Shown: positions 17,300 through 26,832 of the stretch, piece after piece
How positions within the stretch are numbered: position 1 is the stretch's first letter
Layout: the number at the start of each line of letters is the position of its first letter
Assembly (NCBI GenBank): GCA_965230765.1
Contig: CBDDLR010000001.1
Coordinates: 2,790,001-2,854,000, forward strand
DNA: 64,000 nucleotides
Source of the DNA: Sunxiuqinia sp965230765
GTDB taxonomy: Bacteria; Bacteroidota; Bacteroidia; Bacteroidales; Prolixibacteraceae
Direction: 5' to 3'
Translations under genes and position numbers: made by a program
Notes under the pieces: model-generated
The model's database searches: none
Told to the model about the DNA's origin: nothing
What the model saw: the letters and a program-made list of their open reading frames with translations, nothing else

Positions 17300-17779
17300 T
17301 TAAATCAATCCTATTATCAAATATATCAAACAACCAATCGACAATAAAAAAGAACCTAATGATAAAAAAGTCTGAGTACTTATTTTTTTACCATATTGCT
17401 CTCTCTCAATCGAAGTCCATTCCATTTCTCGTGCAGCAAATCGATGAATTTCCATTTGTCTTATGTCTATCAAAACCATGTAGATTAGGTTTATTATTGG
17501 AAAAATAACAGTCCACAATTTTAGTTTTGGTGAGTCACTCGGAAATGTCCCAAGAGCTATAAATGCCGCAATTAAAATGTTATTGAAATTAAAAACCTTA
17601 TCATGTATTCTATCAAAAGTACTTTGAATCTGATTTGTGGCATGTTCAATTCTGCTTTCAGCTTTTCCAATTAATCTATCAGACTCGGAGAATACTTCAC
17701 TTGTATCTTGTCTATTATTTATATGATTAAGAGTATCTCTTATCTCAGATAATAGTTCTGTTGTATTTTTTTCATCCAT
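17300..17779 (-). CDS. Membrane protein, 159 aa (copy 1)
   Basis: The N-terminal 65 residues are a helical, probably coiled-coil region. Hydrophobic helices follow at about 66-78, 88-105 and 137-158. No family is recognised. The stop of the preceding exported-protein gene lies 3 bp upstream, so the two form an operon in cassette C14. It is identical to 62756-63235. Confidence 0.8.
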   Translation of the reverse strand: MDEKNTTELLSEIRDTLNHINNRQDTSEVFSESDRLIGKAESRIEHATNQIQSTFDRIHDKVFNFNNILIAAFIALGTFPSDSPKLKLWTVIFPIINLIYMVLIDIRQMEIHRFAAREMEWTSIEREQYGKKISTQTFLSLGSFLLSIGCLIYLIIGLI

Positions 17780-17782
17780 AAG

Positions 17783-18352
17783 TTATTCGCCTAATACTAA
17801 AACAATATTCCAAATTGATTTTCTATTCGGAAGTAAAAAATCTAAATAAACTGTCCCCATTAATCCATTTACCCTTTTTATAAGCATCTTACCCTTAACA
17901 ATCTTGCCTGTTTCTTTATCTATAATCATTGCTTTATTATCATGCAATAAATCAGGGCACACGTAGTACAATTCATCAATGTATTTTTTGTCTTTATTTT
18001 TATAATCTGCGACACCAAATTTTCTCTTTCTATCTTCGTCTGTGTAATCATACCACCAATCTGTTAATCGAATCTGTTCATTTGAATTAAAAAAATTAAT
18101 CAAATCATCATAAACGACGGTTGGCAAACTAAATTTAGGGTCTCGTGAATCAGGATTATTTATTAATTCTCTAATGTCTGTTTTTTTAAAATAAATTATA
18201 GCGTGTTTTTTCTCCAGTCTTAAAATCGTTGATGATGTTGAGTCAAGCTGTGCTGAGTAAAACTTCTTTCTTCGAATCTTGTCATAATCAATCTGAGCAA
18301 ATGATTCAATTGAAAACATTAGCAATATTACTATCAATATCTGTTTTATCAT
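17783..18352 (-). CDS. Exported protein, 189 aa (copy 1)
   Basis: The ATG at 18352 is chosen because a signal peptide follows (MIKQILIVILLMFSIESFAQ). A GTG ten codons upstream lies in the attC core. The mature part is mixed alpha/beta with TDWWYDYTDEDRKRKFG near residue 100. It is unrecognised and lies in an operon with the membrane protein downstream. It is identical to 63239-63808. Confidence 0.78.
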   Translation of the reverse strand: MIKQILIVILLMFSIESFAQIDYDKIRRKKFYSAQLDSTSSTILRLEKKHAIIYFKKTDIRELINNPDSRDPKFSLPTVVYDDLINFFNSNEQIRLTDWWYDYTDEDRKRKFGVADYKNKDKKYIDELYYVCPDLLHDNKAMIIDKETGKIVKGKMLIKRVNGLMGTVYLDFLLPNRKSIWNIVLVLGE

Positions 18353-18378
18353 TTTGCAGTATCGTTCTTTAATATTAA

Positions 18379-18510
18379 GCACAACGTTCAGTTGTATGTG
18401 GTCGGGCGGGATTTCGTGCAGAAATCCTGTCAGACCGGTAGGAGAGTAGCCGGAAGGTTTGACTGGTCAAACCGATAAGTACCCCGCCTGCCATATACAA
18501 TTTGTTACCT
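18379..18510 (-). repeat. attC15 (family A)
   Basis: attC of cassette C15. The right core GTTACCT pairs with AGGTAAC at 19550. The C15 stop codon (18505-18507) lies inside it. Confidence 0.9.
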
Positions 18511-19524
18511 GCTGGGCTTTAATATTTCAACTATTTCGTTTGTAATCTCTCCAAGAGTATTTCTAATTGTCAATATAATTTTAGGTTCATTAGGGATTAT
18601 AGTTAGTTTAATGATTTCTCCCGTCTTATATTGTTTGTAATCAATCAAATTTTCACTAACTCTGGAATTGAAAATATCAAACTTATCTTTACTTGCTTTA
18701 AAATATGAGTCTTTGATTTTTAAAATGCCTAATCCCTCAATTTTGTGAGCAATAAAGGCTCTATCACCAACTATCATAAAGTCATTAAAATTTCTACTCT
18801 GCTTAACTTCGATTGAAATGGCAAAACTTTTTATTAAATCGAGGTCTGAATAAATAGTGATATGTTCATAAACACTACCGTGATTCAAGGTTTCTGATAT
18901 TAATCCAAGATATTTTGATGTAATTCGACCTTGATGAATACTTTCATAGCTACTATTAGATTTAAGACTCTTAAAATGTGATAAATCAAGTTTTTCCTTA
19001 GATTTTAAGTCATAGTACAAGATGTATTTTGGCAATATTATATTGTCAATCGCAATTAAAAGGCTATCATTAATTACCAAGTCATCTACTGCTTTTCCCC
19101 ACATCTGTATTTCTTCAGGAACCTCTAGTTTTTCCCATTGATTCTTCCCTATCTGATATTGAATTAGAATCTCTTTACCCATTTCACCTCCAATAAACAG
19201 GTTATTTGCAAATAACAAGAGGGTCTTTGGTTTCAAATCAAATGGAATTGTCAACTTTGATTCCTTAGATAACAGAAAGTCATAAAGAACAATACTATTT
19301 TTGGCAGTGTCTAGAATTGCTACTCTTGATTTTTTGTCAGTGGTGAAGATTGATTTTTGAGTAATATCAAAGGTCTTATGCTCTACTATTTCTGAATTTT
19401 CAAATGTATTCAGAGAAATTGCACTCTCGCTATTTAAGAGTAGAAAATAGTCTCCTTTCACTCCATTTTGCCCAAGAGCAGCCAGAGAATAGAATAATAT
19501 CAATATTGTTATTAGTTTCTTCAT
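18505..19524 (-). CDS. Exported protein, beta-strand-rich, 339 aa
   Basis: A signal peptide (MKKLITILILFYSLAALGQ) is followed by a repeating pattern of short beta strands and polar turns through the whole chain (KSRVAILDTAKNSIVLYDF, GGEMGKEILIQYQIG, VGDRAFIAHKIEGLGIL). This suggests a beta-propeller, though no WD or NHL signature is clear. The stop codon TAA lies in the attC core. Sole gene of cassette C15. Confidence 0.78.
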   Translation of the reverse strand: MKKLITILILFYSLAALGQNGVKGDYFLLLNSESAISLNTFENSEIVEHKTFDITQKSIFTTDKKSRVAILDTAKNSIVLYDFLLSKESKLTIPFDLKPKTLLLFANNLFIGGEMGKEILIQYQIGKNQWEKLEVPEEIQMWGKAVDDLVINDSLLIAIDNIILPKYILYYDLKSKEKLDLSHFKSLKSNSSYESIHQGRITSKYLGLISETLNHGSVYEHITIYSDLDLIKSFAISIEVKQSRNFNDFMIVGDRAFIAHKIEGLGILKIKDSYFKASKDKFDIFNSRVSENLIDYKQYKTGEIIKLTIIPNEPKIILTIRNTLGEITNEIVEILKPSR

Positions 19525-19549
19525 TGTACTATCGTTTTTTTAGCCTTGC

Positions 19550-19679
19550 AGGTAACGTTGAGTGTATGATTTCGTAAGGGATTGCGGACTGCGTCTGTAT
19601 CCCCCGTTACAAAAATTGAAGCGAGAGACTCTGCTACGCATACCACTGAAACCCTTATGAATTATACACATTGTTGTGC
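19550..19679 (-). repeat. attC16 (family D)
   Basis: attC of cassette C16. The right core GTTGTGC pairs with GCACAAC at 20846. Confidence 0.9.
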
Positions 19680-19683
19680 CCAG

Positions 19684-20799
19684 TTATTTTTTCTTACTAT
19701 ATGCAATCTCAACACTTTTAGTTATATCCAACCAGTTCAAAATATACAATTCTGTCCATTCATCTCCTTGACCATCACTTACAGTTGATGATGCAAATGA
19801 AAGCCCCAAAAGCTCATTAGAATCATTTAAAATTGGTGCTGCTAAATGTGATTTTGCCTTATTACTATCCACTATTTTTACAGAGGATAAGTCTTCGAAA
19901 ATATAATTGTCAACAATGACATTTGACCAATAAATCCCTGATAAACTAAGTTCAACTTTATTTCCAAATTTATCGAATGTATAATACTGAGAATCAAAAT
20001 CTGGAATTTTAAAATTAGCCATATAAGCAGGTACAATACCATTCGTTTTTGAATTAATTTTCAGTATATGCAAAAATGGGCCATTCCATAAATATTCTTG
20101 TATTTCAAATATTTCATTAGTGCTAAATGATTCAATTTGCGTGAAATTTTCTTTATATCCAATGCTTAATATTAATCCTGTATTATTTATTGCAATACCT
20201 AAAGCACTTTCAGACTTGTTTTTACATTTATAAAAACTTGTTATTATAGTATCTGTCGGTTTCAATGCATTTTCAATTGAGAAATCTTTTAAATCAACAT
20301 TAGTTGTCAATAATGACTCTAATCTTTGTATATCACTTTTCAAATCAGTAAAAATATGAAAAGTTGTCACTTGAAACAGTTTAGCATTTTCGATACACGT
20401 TTTTTCAAGTTCTCTTGAAAGCTCAAGTAAATGAGAATCTGCAATACTTGCATTAAGTTTAAAGAAATTATTTGCTACATCTCCAAGATTTGCTTTTTTC
20501 TTAGTCCACATGAATTTTATAGCGTCAAACCACGTTTGATAGTTTGGAATTTTGCCTTCTTTTATTGTGGTGACTAATTTTTCAAATTCAATAGAAACTG
20601 GCTCATCTGTTTCAATTAAATCTCTATCTAATATTGATTGTGGTGGGGTATATATCTCATCAGGCAGTTCGGAACTCCATTTTGAAATTGTTTTATTTAA
20701 TTCATTTATTAAACTTTCTGGAAACAAATGTTTCCATACCGTTAATCCAGCTCTTGTAAACAAAAATCCAATAAACCAGCTAAAAGGGTCAAATGCCAT
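19684..20799 (-). CDS. Protein with helical N-terminus and degenerate trypsin-like domain
   Basis: A 371-residue protein without signal peptide. A hydrophobic N-terminus (MAFDPFSWFIGFLFTRAGL) precedes a helical region to about 190. From about 195 to 360 the strand pattern resembles a trypsin-like protease: ALGIAINNTGLILSIGY where the His loop should be, and AKSHLAAPILNDSNELLGLSFASS where GNSGGP should be. Catalytic His and Ser are not seen, so it would be a pseudoprotease. Trypsin-like domains occur as effectors in bacterial conflict systems, but that link is speculative. Confidence 0.72.
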   Translation of the reverse strand: MAFDPFSWFIGFLFTRAGLTVWKHLFPESLINELNKTISKWSSELPDEIYTPPQSILDRDLIETDEPVSIEFEKLVTTIKEGKIPNYQTWFDAIKFMWTKKKANLGDVANNFFKLNASIADSHLLELSRELEKTCIENAKLFQVTTFHIFTDLKSDIQRLESLLTTNVDLKDFSIENALKPTDTIITSFYKCKNKSESALGIAINNTGLILSIGYKENFTQIESFSTNEIFEIQEYLWNGPFLHILKINSKTNGIVPAYMANFKIPDFDSQYYTFDKFGNKVELSLSGIYWSNVIVDNYIFEDLSSVKIVDSNKAKSHLAAPILNDSNELLGLSFASSTVSDGQGDEWTELYILNWLDITKSVEIAYSKKK

Positions 20800-20845
20800 A
20801 GTCTATTACAGTTTTATAATTGTGTAGTACATTTGTTTTAATTGG

Positions 20846-20978
20846 GCACAACGGTCACTTGTAAGTTGTCGTTGCGGATTTCGGTGAGCGTCAGTGTCCG
20901 GTAGGACCTGACTGCGATGCGAGAATCCGACGAACGACGCTGCACTGCACCCGCAATGCAATTTACAATTTGTTACCA
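20846..20978 (-). repeat. attC17 (family B)
   Basis: attC of cassette C17 (nuclease). The right core GTTACCA pairs with TGGTAAC at 22280. Confidence 0.9.
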
Positions 20979-20987
20979 AACGTATTT

Positions 20988-22208
20988 TCAACTCAGTTCT
21001 ATTTTTAAATGTTTTTCTATCTTTTTTGCAAGTTCAATAATTTCAGAAGATACGCTTTCAATAAATTCTATTTTTTGCTCCTTTGATAGCAATTTTGTGA
21101 AATGATTATCATTGCCGAAATTAAAAATAGGACGATAAAAGAACCAAGCCTTTGATTTCTTAGGATAATCTGTCTTAATTTTCTTTATTTCACTTCTATT
21201 TGAAGATAATTCTAGTTTTTTTCTAATTTCAGTTTTTTCGCTTGATGGCAAACCAAGTATTGTTAAGTCTTTCCAAAATTGTGATTGTCCTTGTAATGTT
21301 ATTGCTGATTTAGGCGACCAATTCTTATGAGATACTTTAATGCCGCTCCATTTCTTTTTTATATCATCTTTTTCAACAATCCAGTTATCTCCTAGGTTAT
21401 TCTTCAGTATATTCTTTAAATCAATGAGAAAATCATCCACTAAAGTAATTTTTGCCTTCTCAATATTGTTTGCTACAATTTTTGCACTTTTATAATTCTC
21501 AATAATAAGTTTATTTATATCCTCACTCATTTTTTGATTTGTTAATTGATTTGTTAGTCTTTTTATTGTAATAATGTATTGTTTAATTGTTTCTCTAATT
21601 ATTGGAAAATCGGAAGCTTCCTTTTGGCATTTGTCTAGCCAATCTAAAATTGTTTCTGAATAAGAAATGCAATAGAAATCTGGATTTTTTATCCTTTCAT
21701 CTTTGTCACTTTTATATTTTCCTTTGCTATAATCCCCATCAGGTTCGGTACCAATCAAATTTAAATAGAAGACAGTATTTGATTCTTTTTGGTAGTTACA
21801 ATATCTTACAATTTGTTTTTCTTGGTCTCCTGCATTGATTTTATTTTCAATAGAAATACTTTTTTTACTATCCCAAATGAAAATATCAATTCTACCTCCT
21901 GAGGAATTCATTCCATCTATTTTTACTTCTCCAATAGAATGCTCAACTTTTGTATTTACTACATCAATGTTTTCAAAGTACAAGGGAATATTTAATGTAT
22001 TTAAAAATAGGTTTAGAAAAACTGCTCCTCTTCCGTGACATCCATTTGGATTGATAAGTGTATTTATAAAACGAGAGTGCATTTGGTTTTCATCACTCTC
22101 CAACTTAAATATTTGGAACACATTAAAGTTTTCTCCTTTTAATGCGGAAAGTTCTTCGCTTTGTTTTGCAATATTTTCAATTTTGTATAGTAGTTGTTTT
22201 ATTTCCAT
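20988..22208 (-). CDS. PD-(D/E)XK nuclease superfamily protein
   Basis: A 406-residue soluble protein. The N-terminus has the usual lead-in of the PDDEXK_4-type group (ENQMHSRFINTLINPNG, about 40-56). The catalytic core is GGRIDIFIWDSKKSISIENKINAGDQEKQIVRY (104-136), giving Asp108 and Glu121-x-Lys123. These residues bind metal for phosphodiester cleavage. The C-terminal half is helical and unrecognised. Such single-gene nucleases are common in mobile defence cargo. The target is unknown. Sole gene of cassette C17. Confidence 0.85.
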   Translation of the reverse strand: MEIKQLLYKIENIAKQSEELSALKGENFNVFQIFKLESDENQMHSRFINTLINPNGCHGRGAVFLNLFLNTLNIPLYFENIDVVNTKVEHSIGEVKIDGMNSSGGRIDIFIWDSKKSISIENKINAGDQEKQIVRYCNYQKESNTVFYLNLIGTEPDGDYSKGKYKSDKDERIKNPDFYCISYSETILDWLDKCQKEASDFPIIRETIKQYIITIKRLTNQLTNQKMSEDINKLIIENYKSAKIVANNIEKAKITLVDDFLIDLKNILKNNLGDNWIVEKDDIKKKWSGIKVSHKNWSPKSAITLQGQSQFWKDLTILGLPSSEKTEIRKKLELSSNRSEIKKIKTDYPKKSKAWFFYRPIFNFGNDNHFTKLLSKEQKIEFIESVSSEIIELAKKIEKHLKIELS

Positions 22209-22279
22209 TATTCAGAATTCATTAGTTTGATTCATTGAGAAAATTATTTTCACTAAAGATGCACTCTTTTTAATATGTT

Positions 22280-22411
22280 TGGTAACGGTAAATTGTATGA
22301 GTAGTGGCAGATTGCGTGGCTTTTTCCTGTCAAACCGCTACGCAGTTTGAGCGGGCTACGAACCTTTAAATTAAGCACCTCTCCTGCCATTACTTATACA
22401 AAATGTTAGCC
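22280..22411 (-). repeat. attC18 (family C)
   Basis: attC of cassette C18. The right core GTTAGCC pairs with GGCTAAC at 23462. Confidence 0.9.
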
Positions 22412-22420
22412 ACTGGCATT

Positions 22421-23416
22421 CTATATTTTTTCAGTCAACTTACCCAATATTTGAGATAACAGTTTATTGTTTTCCTTTTCACTTCTTAATTGTTCAACTT
22501 CAACCGTTGATTCTCCTTTCCCTAATTTGAAGTTTCTTTCAGTCTTAACTAATTCACTTATTGTCAATTTTATTAATTCCTTATCATTATTATGCACAGC
22601 TGTTTTTAATGATAGAATTTTGAAGTCAACATTAGTCTTTTCGTTGTTAAAATATTTTATATCAAACAAGTTAGCTTTATAAAGCTTAAGGAAAAAGAAC
22701 GCAAAAATCTCTATAAAAATTATTAATGACAATCTTGGAAGATAATGAGACAGCAATTTAACTGTATTTGTAAATTCTAATTCATTTCTAAACACTTCAT
22801 AACTTAAAGCAGAAATTGCAATCCCAGTTGTCAGTGTACCAATAACCAAGTTTAGATTAGCACTCTTTCTTAGTCGCACTAATTCACTTTGAATTCTATA
22901 TGATAGATTTTCGAAGTCTTCATATATTGCTTTTATTTTTGAATTTTCAATTGCTTTTTCTGAATAAACCGAATCTATCTTAGTTTGAATGAATTCTTCA
23001 GTTAAAGTATTCTCAATTATACTATTGATTGTATTATTTAAATTTTCGGTATTGTCTGAAGTACCTGTTTTCTTCCTAAGTCTGATTAGCTCTAACTTAA
23101 CTTCCTCAAGCTCTCTTCTATAAATATTTTGATTTGAATTATCTGAATAATTAATCGTCCGAATAGGAGTAGATTGAAGATACCTGTATATTAATAACCC
23201 TATTCCAAAAGTTACCATTGCAATACTAATAAAAGCAATATATGAACCAACAGACTCATTATAAATCCAAAAGTACCTTATAATAAATGAGATTATACCA
23301 CTTACAAATAATCCTATTCCTATTTGAATAAATCTGCGATTCCTCTGGAATAATTGATATTCATAACGTTTTTGTTCTTCAAACCTTAATCTATCTTCAT
23401 TGTATCTATTTTCCAT
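22421..23416 (-). CDS. Four-TM coiled-coil membrane protein, 331 aa
   Basis: TM helices lie at about 29-49, 57-77, 190-208 and 227-248. Between the second and third is a coiled-coil segment (about 98-185), and the last 80 residues are charged and helical. No signal peptide. The family is unknown. The layout of paired TM hairpins around a coiled coil suggests an oligomeric membrane assembly. Sole gene of cassette C18. Confidence 0.78.
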   Translation of the reverse strand: MENRYNEDRLRFEEQKRYEYQLFQRNRRFIQIGIGLFVSGIISFIIRYFWIYNESVGSYIAFISIAMVTFGIGLLIYRYLQSTPIRTINYSDNSNQNIYRRELEEVKLELIRLRKKTGTSDNTENLNNTINSIIENTLTEEFIQTKIDSVYSEKAIENSKIKAIYEDFENLSYRIQSELVRLRKSANLNLVIGTLTTGIAISALSYEVFRNELEFTNTVKLLSHYLPRLSLIIFIEIFAFFFLKLYKANLFDIKYFNNEKTNVDFKILSLKTAVHNNDKELIKLTISELVKTERNFKLGKGESTVEVEQLRSEKENNKLLSQILGKLTEKI

Positions 23417-23461
23417 ATAATCTTATTTAATAATTGATGACTGTCCGTCTTTTTTGCTTGT

Positions 23462-23593
23462 GGCTAACGGTCACTTGTATGTGGTCGGGCGGGATTTCGT
23501 GCAGAAATCCTGTCAGACCGGTAGGAGAGTAGCCGGAAGGTCTGACTTGTCAAACCGATAAAAGCCCCGCCTGCCATATACAATTTGTTGTAC
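23462..23593 (-). repeat. attC19 (family A)
   Basis: attC of cassette C19 (GNAT gene, copy 1). The right core GTTGTAC pairs with GTACAAC at 24183. It differs from attC42, which serves the second copy of the gene. Confidence 0.9.
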
Positions 23594-23600
23594 ACCGTAT

Positions 23601-24161
23601 TTATTTTAGTTTTTTTCTCATCACATAATAATTATCATACTCCTTGTGCATTAGAAATTCGTTTCTTTTATATAATTCCATAGGACCTTTGAAATTATTT
23701 TCACCCGATTTTCCTTTTCTCGGATATGCTTCAAGATAATCATAGTCTGTATTCGAATAATCCTCAATGACTTTTTCAAGAAGCTTTTGAGAAATCCCCT
23801 TTCTTCTGTAATCAGGGTGGATTAAAAAACAAACAACTGAGCAAACTTTATCATTTGGATTATCGATCAAATCAAAATCTCTTAATAATCGTTGATAATT
23901 TAATCTATTGTTTGCATTACACCATCCAATCGGTTTACCATTCTCAAAAACCAAATAACCTTGTAGCTCGTTCTCATCTATGCGATTAATTATCAATGAG
24001 CGACTCATATCACGTGTACAAGTTTCGACATCTCCGAGGAAATGATAGTCATTACAATAACATTTTGACCATTCAGGGTTTTCTTTATGAATCATATTAT
24101 CAAAAAGAGACAAGTAATCGTCTTTTAAATCTTTGGTCAATGGTCTAATTTCAACATTCAT
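23601..24161 (-). CDS. GNAT acetyltransferase (copy 1)
   Basis: A 186-residue protein from the ATG at 24161, matching the start of the second copy. The GNAT acetyl-CoA site is visible at 106-135: VCSVVCFLIHPDYRRKGISQKLLEKVI, with RRKGIS as the pyrophosphate-binding turn. A cysteine- and tryptophan-rich N-terminal segment (EWSKCYCNDYHF, 30-41) is shared with a subset of GNAT proteins. The acceptor is unknown; drug or small-molecule acetylation is possible. The copy at 44867 differs by one residue (Leu versus Gln in NEF-MHKEY). Confidence 0.88.
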   Translation of the reverse strand: MNVEIRPLTKDLKDDYLSLFDNMIHKENPEWSKCYCNDYHFLGDVETCTRDMSRSLIINRIDENELQGYLVFENGKPIGWCNANNRLNYQRLLRDFDLIDNPNDKVCSVVCFLIHPDYRRKGISQKLLEKVIEDYSNTDYDYLEAYPRKGKSGENNFKGPMELYKRNEFLMHKEYDNYYVMRKKLK

Positions 24162-24182
24162 TTTTTTCGTCTTTTTTATGGT

Positions 24183-24315
24183 GTACAACGGCCGCGGATA
24201 TGTTGCGGCGGGGTTTTATTTGCACTAAAGTTTCATATATTTTTTAAAATTATGTATTGTATTGTTAAAATCAAATAGCACCAAACACCCCGCTGAAATA
24301 TAAACGATGTTATGG
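24183..24315 (-). repeat. attC20 (family E)
   Basis: attC of cassette C20 (family 1). The right core GTTATGG pairs with the core at 24716. Confidence 0.9.
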
Positions 24316-24715
24316 TTAGGCAGGGCAATCCGGGCGTGCTCAGTCATTGTAACAAAACCAGCCTGGCAGTTTGTTTGCCCCTCCCAAGTGATGTGCCAAG
24401 TTTGCAAAACCAGTTGTTGCTTACCGCTGTCCCTGTTTGGTGTTGTTTGCCTTTCCTTAATTTACATATCTTTAAGCAACAATACCTGTCCCAGGTTACC
24501 CGTTCAGGTAGGGGCAAACATGGCACAGGAGTTGATTAACCGCAAACAAGGTGACAGGCTGTAGATGCTTTTGGGCGTGATTTTATGAAAATTGCTTTCC
24601 AATGACCACAAGTCAGGTAGATGTATTACCTGAAACTATGTTCCACTTTCACAAGTGCCATTTACAAAAACCAAGCTTTTAAAGAACGCTTTTTTTAATA
24701 AACTGAAATGCTTAA
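24316..24715 (-). mobile_element. Family 1 gene-less cassette body (C20)
   Basis: Third copy of the 400-bp unit. It carries the GGCACAGG and CCACAAGTC variants that mark one sub-lineage (with C28 and C35). No gene seen. Confidence 0.8.
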
Positions 24716-24846
24716 CCATAACGGTAAATTGTAAGTGGCGTAGCCGATTGCGGGCTACTTTCCTGTCAAACCGAGATAATACTGATGCGGGTTACATGCC
24801 TTCAAATACGCAGTGTCTCGGCTATGACATTTACAAAATGTTAGGC
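24716..24846 (-). repeat. attC21 (singleton, C-like start)
   Basis: attC of the five-gene cassette C21. The right core GTTAGGC pairs with GCCTAAC at 28462. The last codons and stop of the last C21 gene lie inside this site. Confidence 0.88.
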
Positions 24847-25223
24847 ACTGGCTTTTTGCCCAATATTGATAGAATTAAATCTGTAAAAAATAGCAAATAC
24901 AATATGAATAGAATAACTATTGAAATCAAAACTCCCAACATTACATTTTTTGATGATGTGCTTTTGAGAAAACCTATATATTTTGATATAAGTAATTTAC
25001 ATTTTGTAAAAACTTTAGCCCGATTTAAAAAGATATGACTTTTACGATTCGATATTGTAGTGTTGTCTTTTAAATTTTCTTTTTCTTTTAGTTCTTGAAT
25101 TAGAACTTCTTTAATTTCTTTTTCAGATTTGTCAAATTCTTCTTTAATATTAGCTAACTCCTTTTCATATTTTCTTTTTAAATTTTCTAATGATTTATTT
25201 AATTCATTATCAAAGTCATCCAT
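24831..25223 (-). CDS. Coiled-coil protein with C-terminal TM helix
   Basis: A 130-residue protein. The acidic/basic coiled coil spans about 1-55 and a TM helix about 94-115. The C-terminus (KKPVPNIL and the stop) is read from the attC core and inner arm. Last gene of the five-gene cassette C21, 3 bp after the DUF4407 gene. The coiled coil may associate with that protein. Family unknown. Confidence 0.75.
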   Translation of the reverse strand: MDDFDNELNKSLENLKRKYEKELANIKEEFDKSEKEIKEVLIQELKEKENLKDNTTISNRKSHIFLNRAKVFTKCKLLISKYIGFLKSTSSKNVMLGVLISIVILFILYLLFFTDLILSILGKKPVPNIL

Positions 25224-25226
25224 GAG

Positions 25227-26819
25227 TTAAGGTTTAATATTATCAATGAAATCTTTAAAAATGCTATGCATCTTTTTAAGCGTATGATGAAATTGATTTT
25301 CCATCCTTTCTTGTACCTCATGAAGAATTGTCTTTATTCTTTCACTATCATGTCCTTTAAAACCCTTTATAATTTTATCGATTCTAGAGAAAGAAATTAA
25401 TCTAAGATTTTCAATTACAGAATAGAATTTTTCATGAACAGTTTTTATATATTCCAATTCTTCAATTTTTGTTTCATATTTTGCTATTTTATCAGCTTTA
25501 ATGGTATAATATTTAGCAAATGCAATTGCATCAGCTTGAAACCTAATTTTTGAGTTTTCTTCAATCGATTCTTTTAATTCCTCGTAGCTTCCTCTTTTAA
25601 CTAATAGTTTTATTACGATGGGAGCAATGTCAATAAATAGAATCAAAATTATTAATAACCACCTTACAAAAATTACTTTCTTTGCGATTTCCTTTTCTCC
25701 GATTTCTGCGTTAGGGTCGTTATTCCACCTTTCAAGATAACCAACAGCAATTAAATTATTAATTAAATTGTTTTCTACTAAAACATTCGAAGTCTTTTTG
25801 TTGATTGCTGTTTCAATTCCAGCTTGCAGTTCTGTAGTATCTTTTTTTGTTTTAAGCTTATTAATAGTTTCTATTTTTTGGTTTGAAACTATGTTGTTTA
25901 ATGAATCAATATGGTTTACACGTAAATTAATATCGACTTGTTTTAAGGAGATATCCTTTTGCAATTGTTTTAGTTCAGAATTTCTTTTCCCTTTCTCATT
26001 TCTTTCATAGTTTCTAGTGGCAATAAACGGATTCATAGAATTTCTCAGAGAACTGATTTGCTCTTGTTCTTGAATCGAAAGGGAATCCTGTGGTTTATCA
26101 CCTTTTATAAGGTTTATATCATATTGAATTGAATTTATTGAACTTTGCGCTTTTTCAATTTTTAAGTCAGAGCTGCTGTTAAGCCTATTATACCTCTCAG
26201 ATAAACCGTCATAATTATTTGATAAATCTAATTTTTCTTGATTTAATCGAATTAGAATCGGGTCTGTTGAATATGTTTCATTTTTTTCTAAATTCCATTG
26301 TTCTAAATCACTTTCTTCAGCATCTAGTTCTTTTTGAACAGCTTCAACTTTTAAATCCTCTCTTGCGTCTAGCTTTTCCCTATAGTCTTTTTGCATTTCT
26401 CTCTTAGCCACAGGAAGGTGGTCTTTAAAAACTAAAACTTCAAGAGGGCGTGAGACGGTAAATGAAATAATCGCAGCTACCAAAAGACGAAATATCGTTG
26501 TCAGAACTAGTATAAAGCCTGATTTTAGGTTATATTTCTTTTTTTTATGAATTGTGGATATAAGACCCCAATCTATTCCAAAAATTATGAACCCCCAAAA
26601 AATAGAAAAAAACAATATGAGTAAATATGTGAGAATAGATTTGTCCTCGTCATTTAATACTGCATTTATGGCATATCCCATTGTGAACATTGATAAGGCT
26701 GCTGTATTAAATACTCCTATACCTACTGCGATAAATTTATTTCTATCTTTGGGGCATTCTTTTAATATACTAATATCTGCACCGCCAATAAAACAGACGG
26801 TTTTAACAAACTTATTCAT
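25227..26819 (-). CDS. DUF4407-family membrane protein
   Basis: A 530-residue protein from the ATG at 26819. The frame continues upstream only to a TTG that overlaps the previous gene. The N-terminal region matches DUF4407: CFIGGADISILKECPKDRNKF, then TM helices at about 30-50, 65-85 and 105-125. A long periplasmic or cytoplasmic coiled coil follows (about 145-375), then a TM helix at about 383-405 and a helical tail. The biochemical role of the family is not known to me. Central gene of cassette C21. Confidence 0.83.
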   Translation of the reverse strand: MNKFVKTVCFIGGADISILKECPKDRNKFIAVGIGVFNTAALSMFTMGYAINAVLNDEDKSILTYLLILFFSIFWGFIIFGIDWGLISTIHKKKKYNLKSGFILVLTTIFRLLVAAIISFTVSRPLEVLVFKDHLPVAKREMQKDYREKLDAREDLKVEAVQKELDAEESDLEQWNLEKNETYSTDPILIRLNQEKLDLSNNYDGLSERYNRLNSSSDLKIEKAQSSINSIQYDINLIKGDKPQDSLSIQEQEQISSLRNSMNPFIATRNYERNEKGKRNSELKQLQKDISLKQVDINLRVNHIDSLNNIVSNQKIETINKLKTKKDTTELQAGIETAINKKTSNVLVENNLINNLIAVGYLERWNNDPNAEIGEKEIAKKVIFVRWLLIILILFIDIAPIVIKLLVKRGSYEELKESIEENSKIRFQADAIAFAKYYTIKADKIAKYETKIEELEYIKTVHEKFYSVIENLRLISFSRIDKIIKGFKGHDSERIKTILHEVQERMENQFHHTLKKMHSIFKDFIDNIKP

Positions 26820-26832
26820 GTGGGGGGAAATA

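Noticed and set aside
18353..18382. GTG start ten codons upstream of the exported protein (also at 63809-63838)
   Set aside because: The GTG is part of the GTTGTGC recombination core. The ATG ten codons later gives a standard signal peptide.
24655..25038. 127-codon plus-strand frame across attC21
   Set aside because: It spans the end of a family 1 cassette, the attC and the antisense of the coiled-coil gene at 24831.
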